Shown: in pieces, positions 47,993 to 56,385 of the stretch | Position numbering within the stretch: position 1 is the stretch's first letter | How the letters are laid out: every line of letters begins with the position of its first letter | Source: an uncultured beta proteobacterium | GTDB taxonomy: Bacteria > Pseudomonadota > Gammaproteobacteria > Burkholderiales > Burkholderiaceae_C | DNA length: 64,000 nt | Reading direction: 5' to 3' | Assembly (NCBI GenBank): GCA_903909815.1 | Contig: CAIVXG010000014.1 | Span: 62,001 to 126,000 of the forward strand | The notes under the pieces: generated by a model | The model's input: the letters and a program-made list of their open reading frames with translations, nothing else | What the model was told of the DNA's origin: nothing | Database searches by the model: none | Position numbers and translations under genes: made by a program

Positions 47993-48313
47993 GTGAGAAT
48001 CAACCTGATCACCCCATTCGCTGAGAAAGACGCCGTGAAGGCTCTGGGCGCCCGCTGGGACGCCAGCAAAAAGCTCTGGTACATCACTGACGTGGCGGAT
48101 CTCACGCCGTTTGCACGCTGGATTCCGGATCTGGCAGCGGCCATGCAAGGCTCGGTGAATGGAAGCACGGCAAGACCAAACGCGAACCCGCCAAAGGCTC
48201 AAGCCCAGCAGCCCAAAAGCGCCATCATCAGGTCCGCCGTGGAAGTGCCGCACTGTGGTTGCGCAGTTCTGCCCTGGGACGATTGCGACCACACGCGCAC
48301 CGTGACGCCATGA
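47993..48313 (+). CDS. DUF5710-domain protein
   Basis: A protein of about 106 residues starting at a GTG. Residues 2-45 (RINLITPFAEKDAVKALGA, then RWDASKKLWYI) match the DUF5710 domain, also found in plasmid primase and conjugation proteins, where it may bind nucleic acid. A Pro/Ala/Gln linker follows and the tail VPHCGCAVLPWDDCDHT has three Cys and two His that could hold zinc. The frame opens at 47936, so the start is uncertain. It lies just beyond the mini-island. Confidence 0.7.
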   Translation: MRINLITPFAEKDAVKALGARWDASKKLWYITDVADLTPFARWIPDLAAAMQGSVNGSTARPNANPPKAQAQQPKSAIIRSAVEVPHCGCAVLPWDDCDHTRTVTP

Positions 48314-48347
48314 TGTGCGTCGACGCTCCCACAATCAAATTTTGTGT

Positions 48348-48833
48348 ATGAAGAAGTCCTTGAACTCAGTCCAAGTTGGCGATATTTACGGCGAACCCGG
48401 GCACTTGATTCGGCGCGCACAACAGATTGCCGTAGCGCGGTTCCATGAAATCCACGGACGCCAGGTCACACCGATCCAGTACGCTATCCTGAGCACACTG
48501 CATAGAAACCCAGGCATTGATCAAGTCACGTTGGCCCAGTTGATCGCGCTCGATACATCAACCACCGCCGATATCGCTGCGCGGCTGGATGCAAAGGGCT
48601 GGATTCAGCGTGAAGTCCTTCCCCGGCGCCAGCGCCGCCTGTCGCTCACTACGGCCGGCGCGCAAATGCTGCTCGAACTTCTGCCCGGCGTGGCCCTTGT
48701 CTATCAGGGCGTCCTCAGTGGCTTGGACGCATCTGAGAGGACTGAATTCATGCGGCTGCTGCGCAAGGTCGTCCACTTGAACGATGACAATGCGCTCAAG
48801 TCCGATCCGATAGCAGCCAAAGCCAAGGGTTAG
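48348..48833 (+). CDS. MarR family transcriptional regulator
   Basis: A 161-residue winged-helix repressor. The DNA-binding part is ILSTLHRNPGIDQVTLAQLIALDTSTTADIAARLDAKGWI and the wing follows at REVLPRRQRRLSLT. It lies 80 bp upstream of vanA in the same direction. A MarR-type regulator that senses vanillate or another aromatic acid is therefore likely, in place of the GntR-type VanR of Pseudomonas. Start ATG 48348 (MKKSLNS). Confidence 0.85.
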   Translation: MKKSLNSVQVGDIYGEPGHLIRRAQQIAVARFHEIHGRQVTPIQYAILSTLHRNPGIDQVTLAQLIALDTSTTADIAARLDAKGWIQREVLPRRQRRLSLTTAGAQMLLELLPGVALVYQGVLSGLDASERTEFMRLLRKVVHLNDDNALKSDPIAAKAKG

Positions 48834-48850
48834 TACCAGCATTCAGGTGG

Positions 48851-48903
48851 TTGATCTTGCGCACATACATTCAGTACAATGAACGTGATTCCGTATACTG
48901 AAT
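48851..48903 (+). promoter_or_regulatory. vanA promoter with inverted-repeat operator
   Basis: A sigma-70-like promoter is visible: TTGATC (48851-48856) and TACAAT (48875-48880), 18-bp spacer. ATTCAGTA (48869-48876) and TACTGAAT (48896-48903) form an 8-bp-arm inverted repeat; the left arm overlaps the -10. A third partial half-site ATTCAGGT is at 48841-48848. The MarR regulator next door is the obvious candidate binder. Confidence 0.65.
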
Positions 48904-48913
48904 AGGAAAAAAC

Positions 48914-49945
48914 ATGTTCCCGAAAAACGCCTGGTACGTCGCATGCACCCCGGAGGAAATCGACGAGAAGCCCTTGGGTCGAAAGATTTGCGGTGAGAGC
49001 ATGGTGTTCTATCGCGGCGAGGAAAATCGGGTGGTCGCCCTGGAAGACTTCTGCCCACACCGGGGCGCGCGACTTTCCCTGGGTTTTGTCAACGAGGGTC
49101 GGCTCGTCTGCGGCTACCACGGCCTGGAAATGGGCTGCAAGGGCCAAACCGTCTCCATGCCAGGGCAACGCGTGCGCGGCTTCCCGGCCATTCGCAGCTT
49201 TCCGGTGGTGGAGCGATATGGTTTCATCTGGGTCTGGCCGGGTGAGGTTGAGAAGGCCACGCCAGAGACGATCCAGCACATGGAGTGGTTTGACAACCCC
49301 GAGTGGGCCTACGGTGGCGGCCTCTACCATATCCAGTGCGATTACCGCCTGATGATCGACAACCTGATGGACCTGACGCATGAGACTTATGTGCACGCCA
49401 CCAGCATCGGGCAAAAGGAAATCGACGAAACCCCATGCAAAACGCAAGTCCAGGGCGACCTGGTCACCACCAGCCGTTACATGGATAACATCACGGCACC
49501 GCCATTCTGGAGGATGGCCTTGCGAGCGAACGGACTGAAAGACGATGTGGCGGTTGACCGCTGGCAGATTTGCCGATTCACACCGCCCAGCAACATCCTG
49601 ATCGAGGTCGGCGTCGCGCACCGGGGCCACGGCGGCTACGATGCGCCGAACGACAAGAAAGCCTACAGCGTGGTGGTCGACTTCATCACCCCAGAAACCG
49701 AGACCTCAATCTGGTACTTCTGGGGCATGGCACGCAAGTTCAAACCCGGTGACAAGGCGCTCACCGCCAGCATTCGCGAAGGACAGGGCAAGATTTTTGC
49801 TGAAGACCAGGAGATGCTGGAGCGCCAGCAGCAGAATCTGTTGGCCCATCCCAACCGTCCCCTGCTGATGCTCAACATCGATGCCGGCGGTGTGCAGGCG
49901 CGCAAGGTCATTGAGCGCTGGATGACGCTGGAACCCAGTGCATAG
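48914..49945 (+). CDS. vanA: Vanillate O-demethylase oxygenase subunit (Rieske)
   Basis: The terminal oxygenase converting vanillate to protocatechuate with loss of formaldehyde. The 343-residue protein has the Rieske 2Fe-2S motif CPHRG...CGYHGL (residues about 48-70) and the mononuclear iron site in DNLMDLTHETYVHATS. Opening MFPKNAWYVACTPEEI is typical of VanA. GGAAAAAA precedes the ATG. The reductase vanB follows by 8 bp. Related O-demethylases (syringate, dicamba) have similar motifs, so the exact substrate is likely but not certain. Confidence 0.88.
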   Translation: MFPKNAWYVACTPEEIDEKPLGRKICGESMVFYRGEENRVVALEDFCPHRGARLSLGFVNEGRLVCGYHGLEMGCKGQTVSMPGQRVRGFPAIRSFPVVERYGFIWVWPGEVEKATPETIQHMEWFDNPEWAYGGGLYHIQCDYRLMIDNLMDLTHETYVHATSIGQKEIDETPCKTQVQGDLVTTSRYMDNITAPPFWRMALRANGLKDDVAVDRWQICRFTPPSNILIEVGVAHRGHGGYDAPNDKKAYSVVVDFITPETETSIWYFWGMARKFKPGDKALTASIREGQGKIFAEDQEMLERQQQNLLAHPNRPLLMLNIDAGGVQARKVIERWMTLEPSA

Positions 49946-49953
49946 GAGCGCAA

Positions 49954-50922
49954 ATGGACAAAGCATCGACGCTACAGGTACGCGTTGCCCGCAGGCATGT
50001 GGAAGCCCTGGACATTTGCTCCTTCGAGCTGGTAGCCGTCAATGGCGCCGCCCTGCCCCCCTTCAGCGCCGGCGCGCACATCGATGTGCATCTTCCCAAT
50101 GGCCTGACGCGCCAGTATTCACTGTGCAACGACCCGCAGGAAACCCAACGTTACCTGATCGGAGTGCTGCGTGACCCGCGTTCCCGCGGCGGATCGTTGA
50201 GCCTGCATGAGCACGTTCAAGAAGGCGACATTCTCAACATTGGTGCGCCGAAAAACCACTTCCCGCTGACCGCACAAGCCGGCCATAGCCTGCTGTTGGG
50301 CGGCGGCATTGGCATCACACCCATGCTGGCCATGGCCGAGACCCTGGTACGCGAGGGTGCCGACTTTGCGCTGCACTATTGCACCCGTTCGGCTGATCGC
50401 ACCGCTTTCACGACGCGCATCGCGGCGTCAGCGTTTGCGTCGCAAGTACAGTTTCATTTCGATGACGGCGCAGACTTGCAAAGGCTCGCGCTGGAGCAAA
50501 CGCTGGTCCATCCTCAAGCCACGGCCCACCTTTATGTGTGTGGTCCAACAGGTTTTATGGACGCCGTGCTGGCCCAGGCTCGGGCCAGCGGCTGGGACGA
50601 AGCGCAGTTGCATTACGAATTTTTCAGCGGGCAGGTGGTGAGCGAAGAAACCGATGCCAGCTTCGAAGTGGAAATCGCCAGTAGCGGGCAACGCATCAAG
50701 GTGCCAAAAGGCGTCGCGGTCACGACAGCGCTGGCGGCCGCTGGTGTGGAAATCATCACAGCTTGCGAGCAAGGTGTCTGTGGCACTTGCCTCACGCGCG
50801 TACTGGCTGGAACCCCGGATCACCGTGACAGCTACCTGACCCCGCAAGAGCATGCCGCCAACGACCAGTTCATGCCGTGTTGCTCGCGGGCCCGAAGCGC
50901 CACCCTCATCCTGGATATCTGA
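49954..50922 (+). CDS. vanB: Vanillate O-demethylase reductase subunit
   Basis: Passes electrons from NADH to VanA. The 322-residue protein has an FMN/NAD-binding reductase half (FSAGAHIDVHLPNGLTRQYSL, GGGIGITPMLAMAETLV) and a C-terminal plant-type 2Fe-2S ferredoxin domain with CEQGVCGTC and a further Cys in MPCCSRA. It is arranged as in class IA phthalate dioxygenase reductases. It is translated 8 bp after vanA. Confidence 0.92.
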   Translation: MDKASTLQVRVARRHVEALDICSFELVAVNGAALPPFSAGAHIDVHLPNGLTRQYSLCNDPQETQRYLIGVLRDPRSRGGSLSLHEHVQEGDILNIGAPKNHFPLTAQAGHSLLLGGGIGITPMLAMAETLVREGADFALHYCTRSADRTAFTTRIAASAFASQVQFHFDDGADLQRLALEQTLVHPQATAHLYVCGPTGFMDAVLAQARASGWDEAQLHYEFFSGQVVSEETDASFEVEIASSGQRIKVPKGVAVTTALAAAGVEIITACEQGVCGTCLTRVLAGTPDHRDSYLTPQEHAANDQFMPCCSRARSATLILDI

Positions 50923-51044
50923 GCCTCAAAAACACTCGGCCAAAGGCCGCCACAACGACTACTGACCGCATGCCAACGAGCAGGGGCGCCGCGTGAGCGA
51001 AACCAAGCTTTGGGCCGCACCCGAAGCATTGGGCTGTCACCGGC

Positions 51045-51338
51045 TCAAGCGGTTGAAGGTTCACCGTTGATTTTTTGGTAGGACTTCTGATGGCGTTCTA
51101 GCGTGGCAATCAGGCCGTCGATGTTCGAAAGAAAATCTTCCCGACAAATGCAGGGGGTTTGGGTGAACATCCTGGTTGCCCCGTCGGCGATATCAGGCAT
51201 ACCGGCCTGACGCGCCCAGCTCTTCACGTCGCAATAAGCGAGCAACGCCAGCCTGCCTAGCGCCTGCCCCCGGCGGGCATAGTGCAGGTCAGCCAGCAGG
51301 TCCTCAAGTCCCTGCTGAATTGCTAGCGAAGTACCCAT
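51045..51338 (-). CDS. Hypothetical protein upstream-convergent of vanB
   Basis: A 97-residue, mostly helical protein with no motif I can name. It has the stretch LEDLLADLHYARRGQALGRLALLAYCDVKSWAR and three Cys, two of them in a CIC pair (TPCICRED). Codon use resembles the neighbours, supporting a real gene. It starts 36 bp after the phasin stop and is read in the same direction, so the two might share a transcript. Confidence 0.6.
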   Translation of the reverse strand: MGTSLAIQQGLEDLLADLHYARRGQALGRLALLAYCDVKSWARQAGMPDIADGATRMFTQTPCICREDFLSNIDGLIATLERHQKSYQKINGEPSTA

Positions 51339-51373
51339 GTTTCAGTGCCCCACAGGGTGCCAAAAGTCGCTGC

Positions 51374-51856
51374 TTAGCGGGTCTTTTTTGCTTTGGAAGC
51401 TGGTGCAACCGATGCCATGGCTGCTGCACTTTTTTCCATGACGGAATCGAGTGTGGTTTCGGCGGTGGTTGCAGCGGCTTTCAGGTTCTTTGCTATGGAA
51501 GCAAAGGCCTCAGGCGCGGGATGCGATTTTTCAACTGCGTCAACCGTGGTGTGAAACTGGCCAACGCTCAACGAAGTCGCTTCCTTGAGGTTCTTGGCAA
51601 ACATCGCCATGCCGGCCTCAGCCGAAGCCTTCATGATCTCGAAAGCGGTTTGTGGGTCCTTGATGTCCTTGATCGAAGCCACGGTTTCAGCCAAGGCAGC
51701 TTGCGCTTCTTTTGCCTGGTTTTTAGCAAGGTCAGCCCACGCCTTGAGGTTGTCCTGTGCGGGCTTGATGGCGTCTTGCATGGAAGCAGGATTGAACTTT
51801 GGAGCCGATTCCGACATGGTCTTGGCAATCGCTTCGAAGGGGGTGTTCTTGAACAT
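51374..51856 (-). CDS. Phasin family protein
   Basis: A 160-residue coiled-coil protein of the phasin family, which coats polyhydroxyalkanoate granules. The core has FKNTPFEAIAKTMSESAPKF and KAWADLAKNQAKEAQAALAE; the C-terminal 25 residues are Ala/Lys-rich. The family is typical of PHA-storing beta-proteobacteria. No PHA synthase gene lies in the window. Confidence 0.85.
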   Translation of the reverse strand: MFKNTPFEAIAKTMSESAPKFNPASMQDAIKPAQDNLKAWADLAKNQAKEAQAALAETVASIKDIKDPQTAFEIMKASAEAGMAMFAKNLKEATSLSVGQFHTTVDAVEKSHPAPEAFASIAKNLKAAATTAETTLDSVMEKSAAAMASVAPASKAKKTR

Positions 51857-52354
51857 TTTGTGGCCTTTGTAAAAATGGTGCGGTGCAGCAATTATCGTCT
51901 GAATATCCGATCAGCGCCAGTCAAAACACAGAAATGACCACGATTAGTGGTGCCGGCCTAGATCCACGGGCAATGCGCAGGGCTGGCGACCAGCCTATTG
52001 AGCGTTGAAGCGCACTGTTCCTAGCGCGTGACCACAATGAGAAAGGGCCAGGTTCGCAGTGAACCCTGGCCCTTTGATGCATTTCCTCAAATATGGGAAA
52101 CAGCAAGACGGCAAAGCGTCGGTCAATGGTGAGCGTAAGTGTGGTCCTTGGTCATCTACGGGGCTCCTTTGCCGAGCTTGGATCTCGGCTGCACGCAAAT
52201 TCTGCGCCGGATTTCATGAGCCGTCAATTACCGCTAACTCCATCAGGGGCTTCACCCACAAGGCTGCACAGGGGTGCTACAGTGCCAGCTTGGCCGAGTG
52301 ATCCCCGCCATTGACAAGAAGTAGTTCCCCTTCCACCCTGCGCCTGGCAATGCT
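51857..52354. other. Half-kilobase gap with an orphan hairpin
   Basis: A 498-bp stretch with no supported gene. It contains a strong inverted repeat, AAAGGGCCAGG (52042-52052) with CCTGGCCCTTT (52065-52075), shaped like a terminator but without a gene that it would end. The rest shows no RNA gene or clear promoter. A decayed gene is possible. Confidence 0.5.
52042..52075. terminator. Orphan terminator-like hairpin
   Basis: An 11-bp perfect stem with a 12-nt loop and short A/T flanks. Neither neighbouring gene runs into it: the phasin gene leads away to the left and the next gene starts to the right. Confidence 0.5.
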
Positions 52355-52759
52355 ATGCTGATCAAATTGAATCATCTCGATCGTCTGGCTTTGGACTACG
52401 AGGGGGAGCCGTCAACCGCCCCCGACCCGGAAGAGGAAATCCGCAGATTCCTGCGTGATCGGGTGCTTGAGCCAAGAGCGGTTCACCGGGCAAGTCTGTT
52501 CCTGACCGATCGTGCTAAGTCTGAGTGCGTCATCTTTGAAAAGATGCCCTTGCCGGAAAGTATTCACGGCGACTACTCAGGTTGGGCAAAATTAGCGGGC
52601 CATGAGTTCGATGCGGCTGTCACCATAGGCTCCTTTGACCGGATCGTCCGACGCCTCGTGGAAGTGGCGTCGGCCAGCGGGCACGGGCGGCACAGGATGC
52701 GGGTAAGTTCGCACGATCTGAAATCGCTGTTCTCGAATTGGATGGATACAACGACCTGA
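52355..52759 (+). CDS. Hypothetical protein
   Basis: A 134-residue protein with no family I recognise. It is acidic at the N-terminus (EGEPSTAPDPEEEIRRFLRD) and has no signal peptide or membrane segment. The third codon positions are less GC-rich than those of neighbouring genes, which fits either a transferred gene or a weak call. No strong ribosome site is seen. It is flanked by the orphan hairpin on the left and the lipoprotein gene on the right. Confidence 0.45.
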   Translation: MLIKLNHLDRLALDYEGEPSTAPDPEEEIRRFLRDRVLEPRAVHRASLFLTDRAKSECVIFEKMPLPESIHGDYSGWAKLAGHEFDAAVTIGSFDRIVRRLVEVASASGHGRHRMRVSSHDLKSLFSNWMDTTT

Positions 52760-52873
52760 CAGTTTCGCGTCCAGGTAGCCGATCTGGCGGCATACCTGTC
52801 CTTTGCCACACGCATTCAAGCTGGGGCGGGTTCAGCCGATAATGAACTAACCTACGCCGCAAAGCCCTCATCC

Positions 52874-53272
52874 ATGTCGCCTCGATTTTATTTTCTCGCC
52901 CTGATCTTGCTGCTTGCCGGGTGCGACAGCGGCTTGATTCCAGGGCTGGGAACGGATCCGCGCGCTGTGCAGAAAGAGGCCGACAGCAAAGCCATTGGCG
53001 GAGCCTGCCGTTACGGCCTGCGCAGTATCGAAGACTGCTACACACTCAACCCCAAAGCCACCAAGTCCCACGTCTTCATCGGCTGGAAAGAGATGGATCA
53101 GTACATGCGCGAAAACAAGATCGAAGGCGCTGCGTCCACGGTGTCAACGCAGGAGGACGTGACTGCGGCAGCGCCCGCCGCGGAAAAGGCGTCAGCGTCA
53201 AAAGCCGAGGGCAAGTCCAAGGCAAAGCCTGACGGCAAGCCCGCGGCTGCAGCCGAGCCGCCCGCGCACTGA
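52874..53272 (+). CDS. Small putative lipoprotein
   Basis: A 132-residue protein with signal peptide and lipobox LLLAGC (cysteine at residue 17). The middle SIGGACRYGLRSIEDCYTLN-like segment (here AIGGACRYGLRSIEDCYTLN), with two Cys that could form a disulfide, and VFIGWKEMDQYMRENKIEG look like the folded part. The C-terminal 45 residues are Ala/Lys/Glu-rich and disordered. Function unknown. It is convergent with rlmD, the stops being 1 bp apart. Confidence 0.75.
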   Translation: MSPRFYFLALILLLAGCDSGLIPGLGTDPRAVQKEADSKAIGGACRYGLRSIEDCYTLNPKATKSHVFIGWKEMDQYMRENKIEGAASTVSTQEDVTAAAPAAEKASASKAEGKSKAKPDGKPAAAAEPPAH

Positions 53273-53273
53273 G

Positions 53274-54692
53274 TCAGGCGAGGTCGAACACGGCGATGCT
53301 CTCAACATGGGCCGTATGCGGGAACATGTTGACCACGCCGGCGAGAGTGCAGCGATAGCCAGCCACATTCACCAGAAGGCCCGCGTCACGGGCCAGCGTC
53401 GCAGGATTGCAGCTCACGTAGACAATGCGCCGCGGCGGGGTCCAGGTGATAGGCGCTTGGGCGCACATATCGGCCAGCGCCTGCACCAGCGCAAAAGCAC
53501 CTTCGCGCGGCGGATCGACCAGCCACTTTTGCGCCGTTCCATCCTGCTGCAGCATCTCGGGCGTCATCTCAAAGAGGTCTCGGGGGACAAAGCTGGTCTT
53601 GCACAGCGCCGTCAGTTGCCCTCGCGCCGCCTGATTTTTTTCAAAGTTCTCCTGTGAGCGCCGCACCAGTGTGGCGCTGCCCTCGATGCCAAGCACCTCG
53701 CCTGCCATGGTGGCGATCGGCAGCGTGAAGTTGCCCAGACCGCAGAACCAGTCGATGACACGCTCATGGGGCTTGGCGTCGAGCAGGCGCAGCGCCCGCG
53801 CGACCAGCACCCGGTTGATGTGCGGGTTCACCTGCGTAAAGTCGGTAGGCTTGAATGGCATGGTGATGCCATAGTCTGGCAGCGCGTAGCAGAGTTCCGG
53901 CTGAGCCTGTCCTGAATCCGTGAGCGGATCCATCAGGCACACGGTGTCTGGGCCCTTGGACTGCAGCCACCACTGCACGCCCGCGTGTTCGCTGGCAAAG
54001 GTCCGCAGCTTCTCCTTGTCGCCCACGCTCAAGGGTTCCAGATGGCGCAGCACCAGAGCCGTCACCGTGTCGCCACAGGCCAGCTCGATTTGCGGGCAGG
54101 TCTCGCGCGCATCCATGGCGCCTATCAGGCCACGCAACGGCAGCAACAGCGCACTCACATGCGGCGGCAAAACCTTGCACTCGCGCATGTCGGCCACATA
54201 GGCGCTCTTGCGCTCGTGAAAACCGATCAGCACTTCGCCCTTCTTGCGCACGAAGCGCACTGAGAGCCGGGCCCGATAGCGGTAGCCCCACGCCGGTCCC
54301 TCGATCGGGCGCAGCAGCGTTTCGGGCTTGACCTTGCCCAGGTGCCACAGGTTGTCCTCCAGCACCCGCTGCTTGACGGCGACTTGCGCCGCCACGTGCA
54401 GGTGCTGCATCTTGCAGCCGCCGCAGGCGCCAGTGTGCAGGCCAAAGTGCGGGCAGCCGGGCTGCACGCGCTGCGAGGACTCGCGGTGGATTGCTGTCAC
54501 CACACCCTTTTCGAAGCTGTTTTTCTTGCGGTGGATATTCGCACTGACCAGCTCAAACGGCAGCGCTCCCTCGACGAACACCACCTTGCCATCGGGCAGA
54601 TGGGCGATGCCTTGCGCTTCGATGTCCAGCGATTCGATGCACAGTTGTCCAGCAGGAAGGTGCTCGGCTGTCTCTTTTGTTTCTTCAGTCAT
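53274..54692 (-). CDS. rlmD: 23S rRNA (uracil-5-)-methyltransferase RlmD
   Basis: Methylates a uridine of 23S rRNA (U1939 in E. coli) using SAM. The 472-residue protein has an N-terminal TRAM domain ([29 protein letters not shown]), iron-sulfur cysteines in [14 protein letters not shown], the SAM site [14 protein letters not shown], and the catalytic cysteine in [11 protein letters not shown]. It lies downstream of the exonuclease gene by 21 bp. Confidence 0.93.
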   Translation of the reverse strand: MTEETKETAEHLPAGQLCIESLDIEAQGIAHLPDGKVVFVEGALPFELVSANIHRKKNSFEKGVVTAIHRESSQRVQPGCPHFGLHTGACGGCKMQHLHVAAQVAVKQRVLEDNLWHLGKVKPETLLRPIEGPAWGYRYRARLSVRFVRKKGEVLIGFHERKSAYVADMRECKVLPPHVSALLLPLRGLIGAMDARETCPQIELACGDTVTALVLRHLEPLSVGDKEKLRTFASEHAGVQWWLQSKGPDTVCLMDPLTDSGQAQPELCYALPDYGITMPFKPTDFTQVNPHINRVLVARALRLLDAKPHERVIDWFCGLGNFTLPIATMAGEVLGIEGSATLVRRSQENFEKNQAARGQLTALCKTSFVPRDLFEMTPEMLQQDGTAQKWLVDPPREGAFALVQALADMCAQAPITWTPPRRIVYVSCNPATLARDAGLLVNVAGYRCTLAGVVNMFPHTAHVESIAVFDLA

Positions 54693-54713
54693 GCGTTCTT
54701 AGAATATTGGAGC

Positions 54714-55499
54714 TTAGCCCCAGGCTTGCAGATACTCTTGCCAGTGGCCTTGCTCAGGCGCCAGATCTGCCAACGTTCCCTTGACCAGCTTGATTTCCTG
54801 CTCGTACTCCAGCTCGGTGAGACCACCGCGCATTTTCTGAAAGCGGCAGTACATCAGGTAGGTGTTCATGACGTCGGTTTCGCAGTAGCGCCGGATGTCG
54901 TCGAGCTTGCCCGCAAGGTAGGCCGGATACACGGCCGATCCGTCCATCCCCAGCTTGCCGGGAAAGCCGCACAGTTTGGCCATGGCGTCCAGCGGCGCGT
55001 TGTTCTTGGGCTGAAACATCGCAAGCAAATCCATCAGGTCCAGGTGGCGCATATGGTAGCGGCTGATGTAGTTGTTCCACTTGAACTCGCGGTCGTCCTC
55101 GCCCATATCCCAGTACTTGTCGGCGATCACGCCGTGCTTGAGACCGCGGTAGTGCAACACCGGGAGATCGAAACCGCCGCCGTTCCAGCTCACGAGCTGT
55201 GGCACATGCTTCTCCAGGGTATTGAAGAAGGTCTGGATGATGCGGCCTTCCGAGGCGCCATCCTTGTCCACGAACGAATGAATGCGCAGACCTTCGGCAT
55301 TGCGAAACACCGCACTGATGACGAGAACCCGCTGCAGATGCAGCGGCATGAAGTCACTTTTCCCTTCAGCCTTGCGCTCCTGCACCCAAGCGTCATAAAC
55401 CTGCGCGTCGCTGTCCTCGGACACGGCGCCGCGCAGCGTGCGCAGCCCCGCGATATCGGGAATGGACTCGATGTCAAAAACCAGTACCGGCCAGCTCAT
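54714..55499 (-). CDS. Predicted 3'-5' exonuclease, PolB-like (PF10108 type)
   Basis: A 261-residue protein of the PolB-type exonuclease family (COG3298). Metal motifs: FDIESIPD (Exo I), SWNGGGFDLPVLHYR (Exo II) and RYCETDVMNTYLMYCRF (Exo III). No polymerase domain is attached. The role is probably DNA or RNA repair or trimming, not shown. It lies between nlpD (8 bp upstream) and rlmD, where rpoS is often found in related gene orders. Confidence 0.88.
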   Translation of the reverse strand: MSWPVLVFDIESIPDIAGLRTLRGAVSEDSDAQVYDAWVQERKAEGKSDFMPLHLQRVLVISAVFRNAEGLRIHSFVDKDGASEGRIIQTFFNTLEKHVPQLVSWNGGGFDLPVLHYRGLKHGVIADKYWDMGEDDREFKWNNYISRYHMRHLDLMDLLAMFQPKNNAPLDAMAKLCGFPGKLGMDGSAVYPAYLAGKLDDIRRYCETDVMNTYLMYCRFQKMRGGLTELEYEQEIKLVKGTLADLAPEQGHWQEYLQAWG

Positions 55500-55507
55500 T
55501 GCAAGCC

Positions 55508-56374
55508 CTAGCGCGCAGGCAGGTACTTGGCGGGGTCCACCGGCTTGCCCTGCCGGCGGATCTCGAAATGCAGCTTGACCCGGTCCGCATCGCTGCTTCC
55601 CATCTCGGCGATCTTCTGCCCCTTTTTCACGCTCTGGTCTTCCTTCACCAGCAGCGTCTGGTTGTGCGCGTACGCGCTGAGGTAGGTGTTGTTGTGCTTC
55701 AGGATGATGAGATTGCCGTAGCCGCGCAAGCCAGCACCGGCATAGACTACGCGCCCGTCCATCGCGGCCAGCACCGGATCACCCAGCTTGCCGCTAAGAT
55801 CCAGGCCCTTGTTGTTGACCTCGTCGAAGCCGTGCAGCAGGTTTCCCGACGTGGGCCAAAGCCACGCCAACTCCTCGTCATTGCTGCTGGCAAGCGCCGC
55901 GTTGGCAGCAGCTGGAGTGATCGGGTGCGGTGGCACCGCTGCGGAAGCCGCTGGAAGCGGCAATACGCTGGTGCTCGTCACAGGACGCGTCACCACTCCC
56001 GTTTCAGCCGTGGTGCTGGGCGCAGGGACAGCCACCACCTGCAGTACCTGACCGACTTCGAGTTGATTGGGATTGTCAAGTTTGTTCCAACGTGCGATGT
56101 CTCGCCAGTTCTGGCCATTGTCCAGGCCGATACGGATCAACGTGTCACCCGCTTTGACCGTGTAGTAACCGGGTCGACCCGCGTTATCAGCACCCGGCAG
56201 CGCCTTCAGCGGCGCTGCAGCAAGCTCGACCACTGCAGGCGCGGGTTTCGTGCTCACCCTGCCCCGGTCTTCCACCGGCGCCTGATTCAGTGGGTATTTC
56301 GAGGCGCACCCCGCCATCAAGGCAGCCAACAGCAACGCCCCCGACAAACCGATAGATCCGCGCACAACTGTCAT
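55508..56374 (-). CDS. nlpD: NlpD-like murein hydrolase activator, LysM + M23
   Basis: A 288-residue lipoprotein with lipobox LMAGC (cysteine at about residue 22), a LysM domain (residues about 65-110, YTVKAGDTLIRIGLDNGQNW) and a C-terminal M23/LytM domain (GKLGDPVLAAMDGRVVYAGAGLRGYGNLIILKH). The LytM part lacks the usual HxH zinc residues, as in E. coli NlpD, so it activates amidases rather than cleaving itself. ATG 56374 has AAGGAAA upstream; a TTG at 56389 overlaps the pcm stop. Third gene of surE-pcm-nlpD. Confidence 0.92.
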   Translation of the reverse strand: MTVVRGSIGLSGALLLAALMAGCASKYPLNQAPVEDRGRVSTKPAPAVVELAAAPLKALPGADNAGRPGYYTVKAGDTLIRIGLDNGQNWRDIARWNKLDNPNQLEVGQVLQVVAVPAPSTTAETGVVTRPVTSTSVLPLPAASAAVPPHPITPAAANAALASSNDEELAWLWPTSGNLLHGFDEVNNKGLDLSGKLGDPVLAAMDGRVVYAGAGLRGYGNLIILKHNNTYLSAYAHNQTLLVKEDQSVKKGQKIAEMGSSDADRVKLHFEIRRQGKPVDPAKYLPAR

Positions 56375-56385
56375 GGTTTTTTCCT

